Shown in pieces: positions 41,401 through 47,416 of a DNA stretch of 64,000 bases. The position numbers were made by a program, and so were the translations under genes. This stretch comes from JBBDXI01 sp040902425. Lineage in GTDB: Bacteria; Planctomycetota; Phycisphaerae; Phycisphaerales; UBA1924. Position 1 is the first letter of the stretch. Each line of letters starts with the position of its first letter. The notes under the pieces were generated by a model. That model searched no databases. It was not told the origin of the DNA and saw only the letters and a program-made list of their open reading frames with translations. The stretch lies in assembly GCA_040902425.1 (NCBI GenBank), contig JBBDXI010000045.1:1-64000 (forward strand), given 5' to 3'.

Positions 41401-42997
41401 CGCGAGCAGTGGCACCCGAGGGGTCGAGAGGCTCGATCGCGCCCAGCTCGATCAACGTGTCGTAGCCGTCCTTGACCATCCGCGGGTCGGGCGGCTCGAC
41501 GAAGGGGAAGTCCTCGGGGGCGCCGAGCCGCAGGAACTTCATCTGGAGGATGACGCTGGCGAGGTTGGTCCGCAGGATCTCCGGCTCGGTGAAGCGGTCG
41601 CGCTGGGCGAAGTCGGCCTCGCTGTAGAGGCGGATGCAGACGCCCTCGGCGACGCGCCCGCAGCGGCCCTTTCGCTGGTCGGCGGAAGCCCGGGAGATCG
41701 CCTCGATGGGGAGGCGCTGGACCTTGGTGCGGTGGGAGTAGCGCGAGATGCGGGCGAGGCCGGGGTCGATGACGTAGCAGATGCCGGGGACGGTGAGGGA
41801 GGTCTCGGCGACGTTGGTGGCCAGGACGATGCGGCGCCCGTGGTGCGGTTGGAAGGCCCGCATCTGTTCCGGGCCGGAGAGGCGGGCGTAGAGGGGAAGG
41901 ATCTCCGTCGAGGGCGGGTGATGCTTGCGGAGGGCCTCGGCGGTCTCGCGGATCTCGCGCTCTCCGGAGAGGAAGACCAGAACGTCGCCGCTCCCGACGG
42001 TTGCGAGTTCATCCACCGCGTCGAGGATGGCCTGGGTCTGGTCGCGGTCGTCCGCCTCGTCGAGGGCGAAGGGGCGGTAGCGGGTCTCGACCGGGTAGGT
42101 GCGGCCGGAGACCTCGATGATGGGGACCGTGACGTCTCCTACCTCTCCCCTTGAGGGAGAGGTCGGCGGCGCAGCCGCCGGGTGAGGGGCCGGGGGGCGG
42201 AGGGCGTTCGTCGTCGACCCCTCACCCGCTCCGCTGCGCGGAGCGACCTCTCCCGCAAGGGGAGAGGTAGGACCAGCAGCCGAGAAATGCCGCGCGAAGC
42301 GCTCCGGGTCGATCGTGGCGCTGGTGATGATGACCTTCAGGTCCGGCCTCCGCGGCAGCAGCTGGCGGATGTAGCCCAGCAGGAAGTCGATGTTCAGCGA
42401 GCGCTCGTGGGCCTCGTCGATGATCAGCGTGTCGTACCGCTCGAGCTTCGGGTCGCCCTGGGTCTCGGCGAGGAGGATGCCGTCGGTCATCACCTTGATG
42501 AAGGTGTTCTCCCCGGTGTGGTCGCCGAAGCGGACTTTGTACCCCACCGCGTGGCCGAGCGGCGAGTTGAGTTCCTCCGCGATACGGGCGGCCACCGTGC
42601 GAGCGGCGATGCGGCGGGGCTGGGTGTGGCCGATGAGCCCGGCCACCCCCCGCCCGATCGAGAGGCAGATCTTGGGGAGCTGCGTGGTCTTGCCCGAGCC
42701 GGTCTCGCCGCACAGCACAACGACCTGATGGTCGCGGATGGTCGCCGCGATGTCCTCACGTCGTGCCACCACGGGCAGCTCGGCGGGCCACGTGGGCGTG
42801 GGCAGCAGCGAGCGTCGCCTTTCGAGGCGGGCGGCCGAGCGGGCGAGGTCGGCGTGGAAGCGCTCGATCAGCCGGTCCGCCGCCTCGCCCTCGCGGAGCC
42901 GCCCGGCCGCGGCCCGCAGCAGGCGGCGCAGGCGGGTGCGGTCGGCCAGCATGCACTCGTCGATGCGGGGGTAGAGGGTGCGTAGGTCGAGGCTCAA
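38438..42997 (-). CDS. hrpA: HrpA-type ATP-dependent RNA helicase with five in-frame repeat insertions
   Basis: DEAH-box helicase of 1519 codons (E. coli HrpA is 1300). Walker A GETGSGKT is at 97-104, TQPRRIAA motif Ia, DEAH at 194-197, TSATID motif III, TNVAETSLTVPGICYVIDPG motif V and QRKGRCGRVAEG motif VI. A long HrpA-specific C-terminal region follows (DUF3418-like, with RLMDSPQAAAAATRAGLRRLF and the closing VSVFAQELGTAQPVSIKRLDELW). Repeats at 39990-40093, 40766-40845, 40858-40968, 41378-41414 and 42138-42271 add about 140 residues, all in frame. The start is TTG at 42997, eight bases after a TATAAC box. Confidence 0.92.
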   Translation of the reverse strand: MSLDLRTLYPRIDECMLADRTRLRRLLRAAAGRLREGEAADRLIERFHADLARSAARLERRRSLLPTPTWPAELPVVARREDIAATIRDHQVVVLCGETGSGKTTQLPKICLSIGRGVAGLIGHTQPRRIAARTVAARIAEELNSPLGHAVGYKVRFGDHTGENTFIKVMTDGILLAETQGDPKLERYDTLIIDEAHERSLNIDFLLGYIRQLLPRRPDLKVIITSATIDPERFARHFSAAGPTSPLAGEVAPRSGAGEGSTTNALRPPAPHPAAAPPTSPSRGEVGDVTVPIIEVSGRTYPVETRYRPFALDEADDRDQTQAILDAVDELATVGSGDVLVFLSGEREIRETAEALRKHHPPSTEILPLYARLSGPEQMRAFQPHHGRRIVLATNVAETSLTVPGICYVIDPGLARISRYSHRTKVQRLPIEAISRASADQRKGRCGRVAEGVCIRLYSEADFAQRDRFTEPEILRTNLASVILQMKFLRLGAPEDFPFVEPPDPRMVKDGYDTLIELGAIEPLDPSGATARGVLAAQQCPSPSRETFRLTPLGSQLAKLPTDPRIGRMILQAIEEKALDDVLIIAAALEIQDPRERPMLKQDAADQAHAQWKDENSDFLSLLKLWKEWREQGEKLSGSRLRKWCQTNFLSFMRMREWEDVHQQLHAQLADMGLIHARATASTPSSAASRAERGAPPESRHGLPRRAGAKPWHEDGPSGTGVPPVSSRQRHTDVRNTGGTPVPLDDTYAAIHRSLLSGLLSSIGTRSTADSFDYTGPRASKFNLFPGSGLFRKGPRWVMAAELVQTTKLYARTAARIEPQWIEPLALHLVKKSHFDPHYSKDGGQAYTSEKVMLFGLEIVARRRVPLGPIDPKTARDLFIHHALVEGDTAADWKFLERNQKLMAEVRAVEAKARKPDLLAGAKAIFDFYDARVPAWVHSVATMQKWLRGEDPARPRADEAKREKPRNAPQPEGLNVSSRGLSESSSDTPGNRPPLPLHPEGVHEAPATLRPPASPRARGDSLLMTWADIVHATPGAITPERFPDTLPAAGTRLNLQYLYEPGETADGITMTVPIEALLALDAEKPEWLVPGMLAEKIAALFRCLPKAWRKLLDPIPALAEQCARELPFAQGSLFVALEAKVGALKGITIPRSAWQPRAIPDHLKMNFRVIDEKGKELAQGRDLAELRTRLAAKARASFGKLARGTLERQGITDWDFGDLPERMDVDRGGLKLIAYPALTDEQTSVSLRLMDSPQAAAAATRAGLRRLFILQSRDELLYQLRIIPDLGRMSLQYATHGGSEALQSELSDLIAERVFLAETKGATGGLSGAAAPASAVVPPVPIRTRDQFRARLDAGAPRLHEIAQETGALVARILDSRHTLALHLARRIPPAWEPTIADIRQQLLYLLPRAFLRRTPWEHLRHFPRYLNAIEFRLAKFQNAGLNRDYRLMTDFNPYWRRFTDRAAAGADIEPGTPQLEALGAYRWLVEEYRVSVFAQELGTAQPVSIKRLDELWARATAL
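39990..40093. repeat. hrpA insertion: hairpins CACCCCTTCAGGGTG and CAGCCCTTCGGGCTG with an outer inverted repeat
   Basis: Two small perfect hairpins with CTTCAGG/CTTCGG-type loops flank CCGGTTACCGGGGGT and ACCCCCGGCTAC, themselves inverted. The whole is read in frame on the minus strand as a Pro/Ser-rich stretch. Confidence 0.85.
40766..40845. repeat. hrpA insertion: type C inverted repeat
   Basis: CCAGTGGCACAGGCGTCCCG continuing CCTGTG (40766-40791) and its almost exact reverse complement (about 40822-40847) face each other over about 30 bases. Confidence 0.92.
40858..40968. repeat. hrpA insertion: type D inverted repeat
   Basis: CGTGCCACGGCTTCGCC... and ...GTCGAAGCCGTGGCACG form the outer arms, with CAAGCCGTGCCG/CGGCACGGCTTG forming an inner pair. 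It directly follows the type C element. Confidence 0.92.
41378..41414. repeat. hrpA insertion: short inverted repeat CACTGCTGCGCGGCG / CGCCGCGAGCAGTG
   Basis: Nearly perfect arms around AGGA. It is related to the hairpin at 56763-56791. Confidence 0.8.
42138..42271. repeat. hrpA insertion: long inverted repeat CCTACCTCTCCCCTTGAGGG ... GGGGAGAGGTAGG
   Basis: Outer arms CCTACCTCTCCCC and GGGGAGAGGTAGG, inner arms GGGTGAGGGG and CCCCTCACCC, and small GC hairpins inside. It is read in frame as a Ser/Pro/Ala/Gly-rich loop just after helicase motif III. Confidence 0.93.
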
Positions 42998-43005
42998 GGG
43001 AGGGA

Positions 43006-43011
43006 GTTATA
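43006..43011 (-). promoter_or_regulatory. -10 box TATAAC, hrpA
   Basis: On the minus strand TATAAC ends eight bases before the TTG start at 42997. Confidence 0.5.
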
Positions 43012-43043
43012 GCGCGGGACGCGACGGGCCCGGGCGGGCGCGG

Positions 43044-43049
43044 TAGTCT
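43044..43049 (+). promoter_or_regulatory. -10 box TAGTCT, amidase gene
   Basis: TAGTCT ends eight bases before the ATG at 43058. The two diverging -10 boxes share a 60-base intergenic region with hrpA. Confidence 0.45.
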
Positions 43050-43057
43050 CTCGGCCG

Positions 43058-44269
43058 ATGCGAAAGCCGGGGCTCATGGCGGCGGCGGTGGCGGTCGTGG
43101 CGGCCTCGATCGCGGCGTGCGCCGCGAGGAAACCGGTGCCGGCACGCGCGCCCGCGCCCGCGCTGTCGCGCGCGGAGGCGGCCACGGCGGCGCCCGGGCC
43201 CGCTCCGGTCCCGGCGCCCGTCGCACGCACCCCCGAGACCATCCCGCCGCGCGACGCCCTGCCGCGCGGCCCCGCGGCCGCGGGAGCACCCGGCGACGAG
43301 CTGGTCCGCGCCGGTGACGAGATCATGGTCTGCGGCCGGCTGTTCCACACCGGCGCGCCGGTGGTCCTGTGGCTCGATCCCGGCGGGTACGACGCGTACC
43401 GGGTCGAGCGGCGCTTCGCGCGGCCCGAGGAGGCATCGTGGGATCGATCGAAGGAGAAGCTGGAGACCCCCAATCGGTACGGTGTGCGGGCGATCCCGGC
43501 CGCGCTGGCCGAGTCACGCGACGAGGCGGAGCTGGCGCTGCTCCGCGCCGGCTCGTGGGACCTGCCGGCGCTCCAGGAGACGGTGGACCAGTTCGTCATC
43601 CACTACGACGCCGCGGGGACCAGCCGGACGTGCTTCCGCATCCTCCACGACGTGCGCGGGCTGTCGGTGCACTTCATGCTGGATGTGGACGGGACGATCT
43701 ACCAGACGCTGGACCTGAAGGAGCGGGCGTGGCACGCGACGGTGGCGAACGACCGCTCGGTGGGGATCGAGATCGCGAACATCGGGGCGTACCCGGAGCG
43801 GGGGGGTCAGGACGGGGGGACGCCGCTGGATCAGTGGTACGCGCGCGACGAGGATGGGCGGGCGCGCCTGACGATCCCGGCGCGGCTGGATGGGGGCGGC
43901 ATCCGCACGCCGGGTTTCGCCGGACGCCCGGCCCGGGATGAGCCGGTGACGGGCGAGGTGCAGGGTCGGGTCTACCGGCAGTTCGACCTGACACCCGAGC
44001 AGTACGAGTCGCTGACGAAGCTGACGGCGGCGCTGTGCACCGTCCTGCCGCGGATCGAGCGCGACTACCCAAGGGATGCGAGCGGGGCGCTGGCGACCCG
44101 GGCCCTCTTGCCGGAGGAGTTCCGCCGGCACCGTGGCCTCATCGGCCACTACCACATCCAGGAGAACAAGGTGGACCCGGGCCCGGCGTTCCAGTGGGAC
44201 CGGGTGGTTGAAGGGGCGCGGGAGCTGACCGCGGCCCGGTCAGCGCCGAGTGACAACCAGCCGCGATGA
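43058..44269 (+). CDS. N-acetylmuramoyl-L-alanine amidase lipoprotein (Amidase_2)
   Basis: Zinc amidase cutting the bond between MurNAc and the stem peptide, 403 aa. The N-terminus is a lipoprotein signal with SIAAC (Cys 21), so it is probably anchored in the outer or inner membrane. A Pro/Ala linker (30-75) precedes the catalytic domain. Zinc ligands by position are His 182 (FVIHYDAAG), His 364 (GHYHIQ) and Asp 373 (KVDPGP), the AmpD/AmiD layout. RAWHAT (His 226) and SVGIEIANIG are the other active-site strands. The domain is enlarged by an insertion around 240-300. Probably wall recycling or remodelling. Its end overlaps the convergent Clp-like gene by 30 bases. Confidence 0.88.
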   Translation: MRKPGLMAAAVAVVAASIAACAARKPVPARAPAPALSRAEAATAAPGPAPVPAPVARTPETIPPRDALPRGPAAAGAPGDELVRAGDEIMVCGRLFHTGAPVVLWLDPGGYDAYRVERRFARPEEASWDRSKEKLETPNRYGVRAIPAALAESRDEAELALLRAGSWDLPALQETVDQFVIHYDAAGTSRTCFRILHDVRGLSVHFMLDVDGTIYQTLDLKERAWHATVANDRSVGIEIANIGAYPERGGQDGGTPLDQWYARDEDGRARLTIPARLDGGGIRTPGFAGRPARDEPVTGEVQGRVYRQFDLTPEQYESLTKLTAALCTVLPRIERDYPRDASGALATRALLPEEFRRHRGLIGHYHIQENKVDPGPAFQWDRVVEGARELTAARSAPSDNQPR

Positions 44270-44803
44270 GCGCGGGCGTCCCGCAAAACCGAAGAGGCGG
44301 CGCAGCGCCCGCACGAAGGGCCCGCGCGGTATCTCCTCTCCCGCGGGCGGCGGCACGTCAGCGGAGGGTGCATCCCGGGCATCGGCCGCGGCCGCGCGGA
44401 CGCGATCGACGTCCACGCCCAGTCCCCGGAGGACCTGGGCCGCGACGCCGTCGTGCTCGCGGGCGAGGCCGGCAAGGAGGTGGGCGGTGGACACCTCATC
44501 GTGGCCCGCCGCGCGGGTGGATTCGATGGCGTACTCGATCACCATCTTCGCGCGGGGTGTCCTGGGGAACCTGAGGAGCCAGACCATCTCGGGGCCCTTC
44601 CGGACCAGTTTCGTGACGGTTGCCCGGAGCTGCGCCGGCTCAACGCCTCGCGAGATCAGCATGGCCGCGCCCGCGCACGAAGGGTCGGCGGCGATGCCGA
44701 GCAGGATGTGCTCGGTCCCGATGTACTCGTGGTTCCACCGGTGGGCCTCCTGGTTGGCCCGGGCCATGGCCGCACGCGCGCGATCTGAGAACGGTTCGAA
44801 CAA
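44240..44803 (-). CDS. Clp N-terminal-domain protein without ATPase, copy 1
   Basis: A 187-aa protein made of a double Clp_N repeat, the adaptor- and substrate-binding head of ClpC/ClpA, with no AAA+ module. FEPFSDRARAAMARANQEAHRWNHEYIGTEHILLGI is repeat 1 and PRAKMVIEYAIESTRAAGHDEVSTAHLLAGLARE repeat 2. A Pro/Ala linker and a basic C-terminus (RALRRLFGFAGRPRSSRLV) follow. The TTG start has GGGAG five bases upstream. It lies 13 bases after a related gene, in one operon. It could be a ClpC regulator or decoy; that is inference. The 3' end overlaps the amidase gene. Confidence 0.82.
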   Translation of the reverse strand: MFEPFSDRARAAMARANQEAHRWNHEYIGTEHILLGIAADPSCAGAAMLISRGVEPAQLRATVTKLVRKGPEMVWLLRFPRTPRAKMVIEYAIESTRAAGHDEVSTAHLLAGLAREHDGVAAQVLRGLGVDVDRVRAAAADARDAPSADVPPPAGEEIPRGPFVRALRRLFGFAGRPRSSRLVVTRR

Positions 44804-44816
44804 GGGGGCTCCCGAC

Positions 44817-45395
44817 TCAGGGCTCTTCCCGCTCCGGAGCGGCGCGGTCGTCCCCTCCGCGAGCCACATCATCCAGGCGGTCAGCCAGCATCCGGAGAGA
44901 CTGGGCGATGTCCCGGATGAGCTCGTGCGTGCCGCCGGCCGGGTCCGCCTCGCCGGGTTCCGCCGTGCCCGTGAGCACGGAGCGCAGCTGGTCCCGGGCC
45001 CGCTCGATGGTCACGCCCAGCTCCCGCAGCACGGCCCCGGCGGTCCCCGCATCGAGCGCCAGCCCCAGGAGAATGTGCTCGGTGCCGACGTAGGCATGGC
45101 CGAGCTTTCGCGCCTCGCTGATCGCGTTCTCGATCACCTTCCTGGCGTGGGTCGTCTGCGGGAGCTTGCCTGTTGAGGTGCTCTGTTCGTCCTTGAGCCG
45201 CCGCTCGACCTCGCGACGCACGCGGCCGAGGTCGAACTCCATGGACTTCAGGATGTTCGCGCCGACGCCCGAGCCCTCCCTGACCAGCCCCAGGAGGATG
45301 TGCTCGGTCCCGATGTACTCCGCGTGCAGGCGCTGCGCCTCCATGTTGGAGAGCGCCATGACTCTCCGCGCGCGATCGGTGAAGCGATGGAACAC
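44817..45395 (-). CDS. Clp N-terminal-domain protein without ATPase, copy 2
   Basis: A 192-aa tandem partner of the previous gene, closer to real ClpC heads. FHRFTDRARRVMALSNMEAQRLHAEYIGTEHILLGLVREGSGVGANILKSMEFDLGRVRREVER is repeat 1 with its linker. THARKVIENAISEARKLGHAYVGTEHILLGLALDAGTAGAVLRELG is repeat 2. The C-terminal 45 residues are a charged helix (IAQSLRMLADRLDDVARGGDD). GTG start with GGAGG before it. No AAA+ sequence follows, since the stop is clean and the next gene is another head. The longer frame upstream is a shadow of the zinc-ribbon gene. Confidence 0.85.
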   Translation of the reverse strand: MFHRFTDRARRVMALSNMEAQRLHAEYIGTEHILLGLVREGSGVGANILKSMEFDLGRVRREVERRLKDEQSTSTGKLPQTTHARKVIENAISEARKLGHAYVGTEHILLGLALDAGTAGAVLRELGVTIERARDQLRSVLTGTAEPGEADPAGGTHELIRDIAQSLRMLADRLDDVARGGDDRAAPEREEP

Positions 45396-45412
45396 GGGGC
45401 CTCCGCTCGCCG

Positions 45413-46411
45413 TCACATCTGCGAGAACAGGTACTGGTAGATCGCCACCACGAGGGCGATCTTGACGACGAAGCTGAACAGCGCCACGAAGATCGCGTCG
45501 TTGAACTCCAGGTCCAGCGACTCGGCCAGGAGCGCCGCGTAGATGAGCAGCCAGGCGATCCACCCCATGAGGGGCATGGGCACGAGGCTCATCACGTGGG
45601 CCAGCCCCTCGGTGATCGCGTAGACCCCGGCGAGGCGGATCGCGGTCAGGTGCATGGGGGCGTCGAAACCGATCCACAGCAGGCAGCACGCGAAGAACAC
45701 CATGCACCCGAAGGGCACCTGGATGAGGCAACTGGCGATGTACCAGGGGATCTCGTCCTCCTTGCCCCGGACCGCCAGGAAGAAGGCCATCACGAGCATG
45801 CCCACGGTCATCTGGATCAGCGGCTTGAGGTAGGCCCAGCGCGCCTCGCGCCGCGAGAACTCGCGCATGTGCTCCTTGTGGTCCTTCTTCAGCACCAGCG
45901 TCCCGCACTCCGGGCAGCGGGGCTGCTTCAGGCCCTTCAGGTCGTACTTGCACTTGGGGCACTTGCTGTACGCCGGCGGAACCTTCGGCAGCGGCTCCTC
46001 CGCGCGCCCCTGCTGCGTCTGCAGGTGCTTGCCGGCGTGCAGGTCGTAGCCGCACTGCACGCACAGCGCCGCCCCGTGGGCCACCGAACTCTGGCACGAG
46101 GGGCACACCAGTTGCTCGGCCGTGGCCGCCGTCTCCAGGTCGGCCAGCGTCAGCGGGGCATCGTCATCCGGGAGGGCGGCCATGGCGGCGGCGTCGCCGT
46201 TGCGGGCCGCGGGATGGATCGGGATCGCGGGGGCGGGCATCCTCCCGGGGGCGAGTGCGCCAGCGCCCACCGCGGCACGCGCCTGCGGCTTGGTCTCCAT
46301 CACGGACAGCTCATCCGGGCGCAGGCACGCGCGGCAGGTGTACTGGCCCTGCGGGGTCTTCACGCGCGGGCGCGTCGAGCAATCCTGGCCGCAGCGGGTG
46401 CAGAGTTTCAT
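45413..46411 (-). CDS. Zinc-ribbon membrane protein of unknown function
   Basis: A 332-aa protein. The cytoplasmic N-terminal half carries three zinc ribbons: CTRCGQDC...CRAC (about 4-30), CPSCQSSVAHGAALCVQCGYD (about 103-123) and CPKCKYDLKGLKQPRCPECGTLV (about 152-174). Pro/Ala linkers separate them. The C-terminal half has about four transmembrane helices (LIQMTVGMLVMAFFLAV; CLIQVPFGCMVFFACCLLWIGF; LMGWIAWLLIYAALLAESL; AIFVALFSFVVKIALVVAIYQYLF), resembling Yip1-like planctomycete membrane proteins. GGGAGAGG before the ATG is a good Shine-Dalgarno. It lies 17 bases upstream of the Clp-like pair in the same direction. No function proposed. Confidence 0.8.
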   Translation of the reverse strand: MKLCTRCGQDCSTRPRVKTPQGQYTCRACLRPDELSVMETKPQARAAVGAGALAPGRMPAPAIPIHPAARNGDAAAMAALPDDDAPLTLADLETAATAEQLVCPSCQSSVAHGAALCVQCGYDLHAGKHLQTQQGRAEEPLPKVPPAYSKCPKCKYDLKGLKQPRCPECGTLVLKKDHKEHMREFSRREARWAYLKPLIQMTVGMLVMAFFLAVRGKEDEIPWYIASCLIQVPFGCMVFFACCLLWIGFDAPMHLTAIRLAGVYAITEGLAHVMSLVPMPLMGWIAWLLIYAALLAESLDLEFNDAIFVALFSFVVKIALVVAIYQYLFSQM

Positions 46412-46486
46412 CGGCCTCTCCCGGGCTCGGTGGCGACAGCCTACCGGCTTGTACGGGGGCCGCAAGGGGTTCCAGCACGGGGGCGG

Positions 46487-46792
46487 TCAGGATGTTTGCC
46501 AGAGGAGCGCGGCCAGGGCGGCGGAGAGGAGGAGGTCGGCGAGGGCGGTGCCCCACGTGATACGGACGAGGCGCGAGGGGTCGGCCCGCTCATCCGCCGC
46601 CGCGTGCCGGAGGGCGTAGCTGCCGGCGATCAGGAGGAAAATGGGGGCCGCGAGGTTCCAGGGGCCCCACAGCTCGCCGAGCGTGCCGGCGCGGGGGGTG
46701 ATGCCGCGTTCCCAGAGGACCAGCGCGACGACGTGGAGCGCGAGCATGGCGGCGATGGGCCCGATGAGGAGGGCTTGAACGCGGCCGCTCAT
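46487..46792 (-). CDS. Small membrane protein, 101 aa
   Basis: Three hydrophobic helices: VQALLIGPIAAMLALHVVALVLW, WNLAAPIFLLIAGSYAL and WGTALADLLLSAALAALLW. A polar loop (ERGITPRAGTLGELWGP) lies between the first two. No recognised family. The ATG at 46792 is used; the open frame upstream of it is the heptamer repeat and the rpmH region. It lies downstream of rpmH on the same strand, the position rnpA usually takes, but it has no RNase P protein features. Confidence 0.65.
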   Translation of the reverse strand: MSGRVQALLIGPIAAMLALHVVALVLWERGITPRAGTLGELWGPWNLAAPIFLLIAGSYALRHAAADERADPSRLVRITWGTALADLLLSAALAALLWQTS

Positions 46793-46810
46793 GGCGGAGG
46801 GTAGGGGGTT

Positions 46811-46910
46811 TGGGATGTCGGATGTGGGATGGCGGATGGCGGATGTGGAGAGCACCGGGGTCGGCGGATTTCGGCGCATCCGACATCCGACATCCCCCAT
46901 CCGACATCGA
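46811..46910. repeat. Paired heptamer arrays (GGATGTCG / CGACATCC) after rpmH
   Basis: Left arm 46815-46851 (GGATGTCGGATGTGGGATGG and continuing) and right arm 46878-46909 (CATCCGACATCCGACATCCC and continuing). Same units as the element inside the acyltransferase gene, but a different loop. It lies between rpmH and the small membrane protein gene and could serve as an mRNA 3' end. Confidence 0.92.
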
Positions 46911-46914
46911 CCGG

Positions 46915-47055
46915 CTACTTGTCGGCCACGTTGAGGGAGCGGCCGACGCGGCGCTTGCGGTTCATCATCTTGCGCCCCTCCTTGGTGCTCATGCGGGCGC
47001 GGAAGCCGATGGAGCGCTTGCGCTTGATGCGGCTGGTGCGGTGCGGGTAGTGCAT
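46915..47055 (-). CDS. rpmH: 50S ribosomal protein L34
   Basis: A 46-aa basic ribosomal protein: MHYPHRTSRIKRKR, then GFRARMSTKEGRKMMNRKRRVGRS. The SRIKRKR...GFRARM..KEGRK...RKRR.GR pattern is diagnostic for L34. The C-terminal SLNVADK tail is unusual. It lies under a spurious opposite-strand frame and is easy to miss because of its length. A consensus-like promoter lies about 70 bases upstream. Neither rnpA nor dnaA is adjacent, unlike the common arrangement. Confidence 0.95.
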   Translation of the reverse strand: MHYPHRTSRIKRKRSIGFRARMSTKEGRKMMNRKRRVGRSLNVADK

Positions 47056-47127
47056 GCTCAGGTCTCCGGGTCAGCGGGCGGCCCACGGGGGTGGGCTGAA
47101 GGCCCGGCATGTGGGGAAGGGGGCGGA

Positions 47128-47156
47128 AATATAGGAGGTTCCTGGGCCGGGTCCAA
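47128..47156 (-). promoter_or_regulatory. rpmH promoter TTGGAC-17-TATATT
   Basis: On the minus strand TTGGAC (47151-47156) and TATATT (47128-47133) are separated by exactly 17 bases. It is the best sigma-70-type match in the window, fitting a highly expressed ribosomal gene. Confidence 0.75.
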
Positions 47157-47161
47157 GCGCC

Positions 47162-47223
47162 GGGTGGACCGACGCTCCGCGGCGGGCGGAGCCGAGACCT
47201 GCCGCGGAGCGTCAGGCCACCCC
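47162..47223. repeat. Type B repeat, full-length inverted pair
   Basis: GGGTGGACCGACGCTCCGCG and CGCGGAGCGTCAGGCCACCC face each other around GCGGGCGGAGCCGAGACCTGC. Close to the copy at 21881-21936. It sits between two divergent promoters. Confidence 0.9.
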
Positions 47224-47234
47224 GGAGTTTCGGC

Positions 47235-47263
47235 TTGGCAAGCCCGCCGTCGGGCCGTACGCT
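47235..47263 (+). promoter_or_regulatory. rnc promoter TTGGCA-17-TACGCT
   Basis: TTGGCA (47235-47240) and TACGCT (47258-47263) with a 17-base spacer. It would give an rnc leader of about 145 bases. Confidence 0.55.
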
Positions 47264-47416
47264 CAGGTATCCGCGGCGGGATGTTGGCCGCGGAGGCGCG
47301 ATCGCTCGCCGGCCGTCCACCCGGGTTCTCCGCCCGCGGGCGCCGACCGATGAGCGTTCGCGTCCAGGGCCCTTCTGGACACCGCGGCCGTCTCTCGGCC
47401 GCCGCCGGACGCGAAC

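Larger units (their letters stand above)
47056..47416. other. 361-base intergenic region between divergent rpmH and rnc
   Basis: It holds the rpmH promoter (47128-47156, minus), a type B inverted repeat (47162-47223) and the rnc promoter (47235-47263, plus). The remaining 150 bases before rnc show no gene; the rnc leader would be long. Confidence 0.7.

Noticed and set aside
46829..47050. A plus-strand 73-codon frame over 46829-47050
   Set aside because: It is antisense to rpmH and begins in the heptamer repeat; L34 on the other strand explains the sequence.
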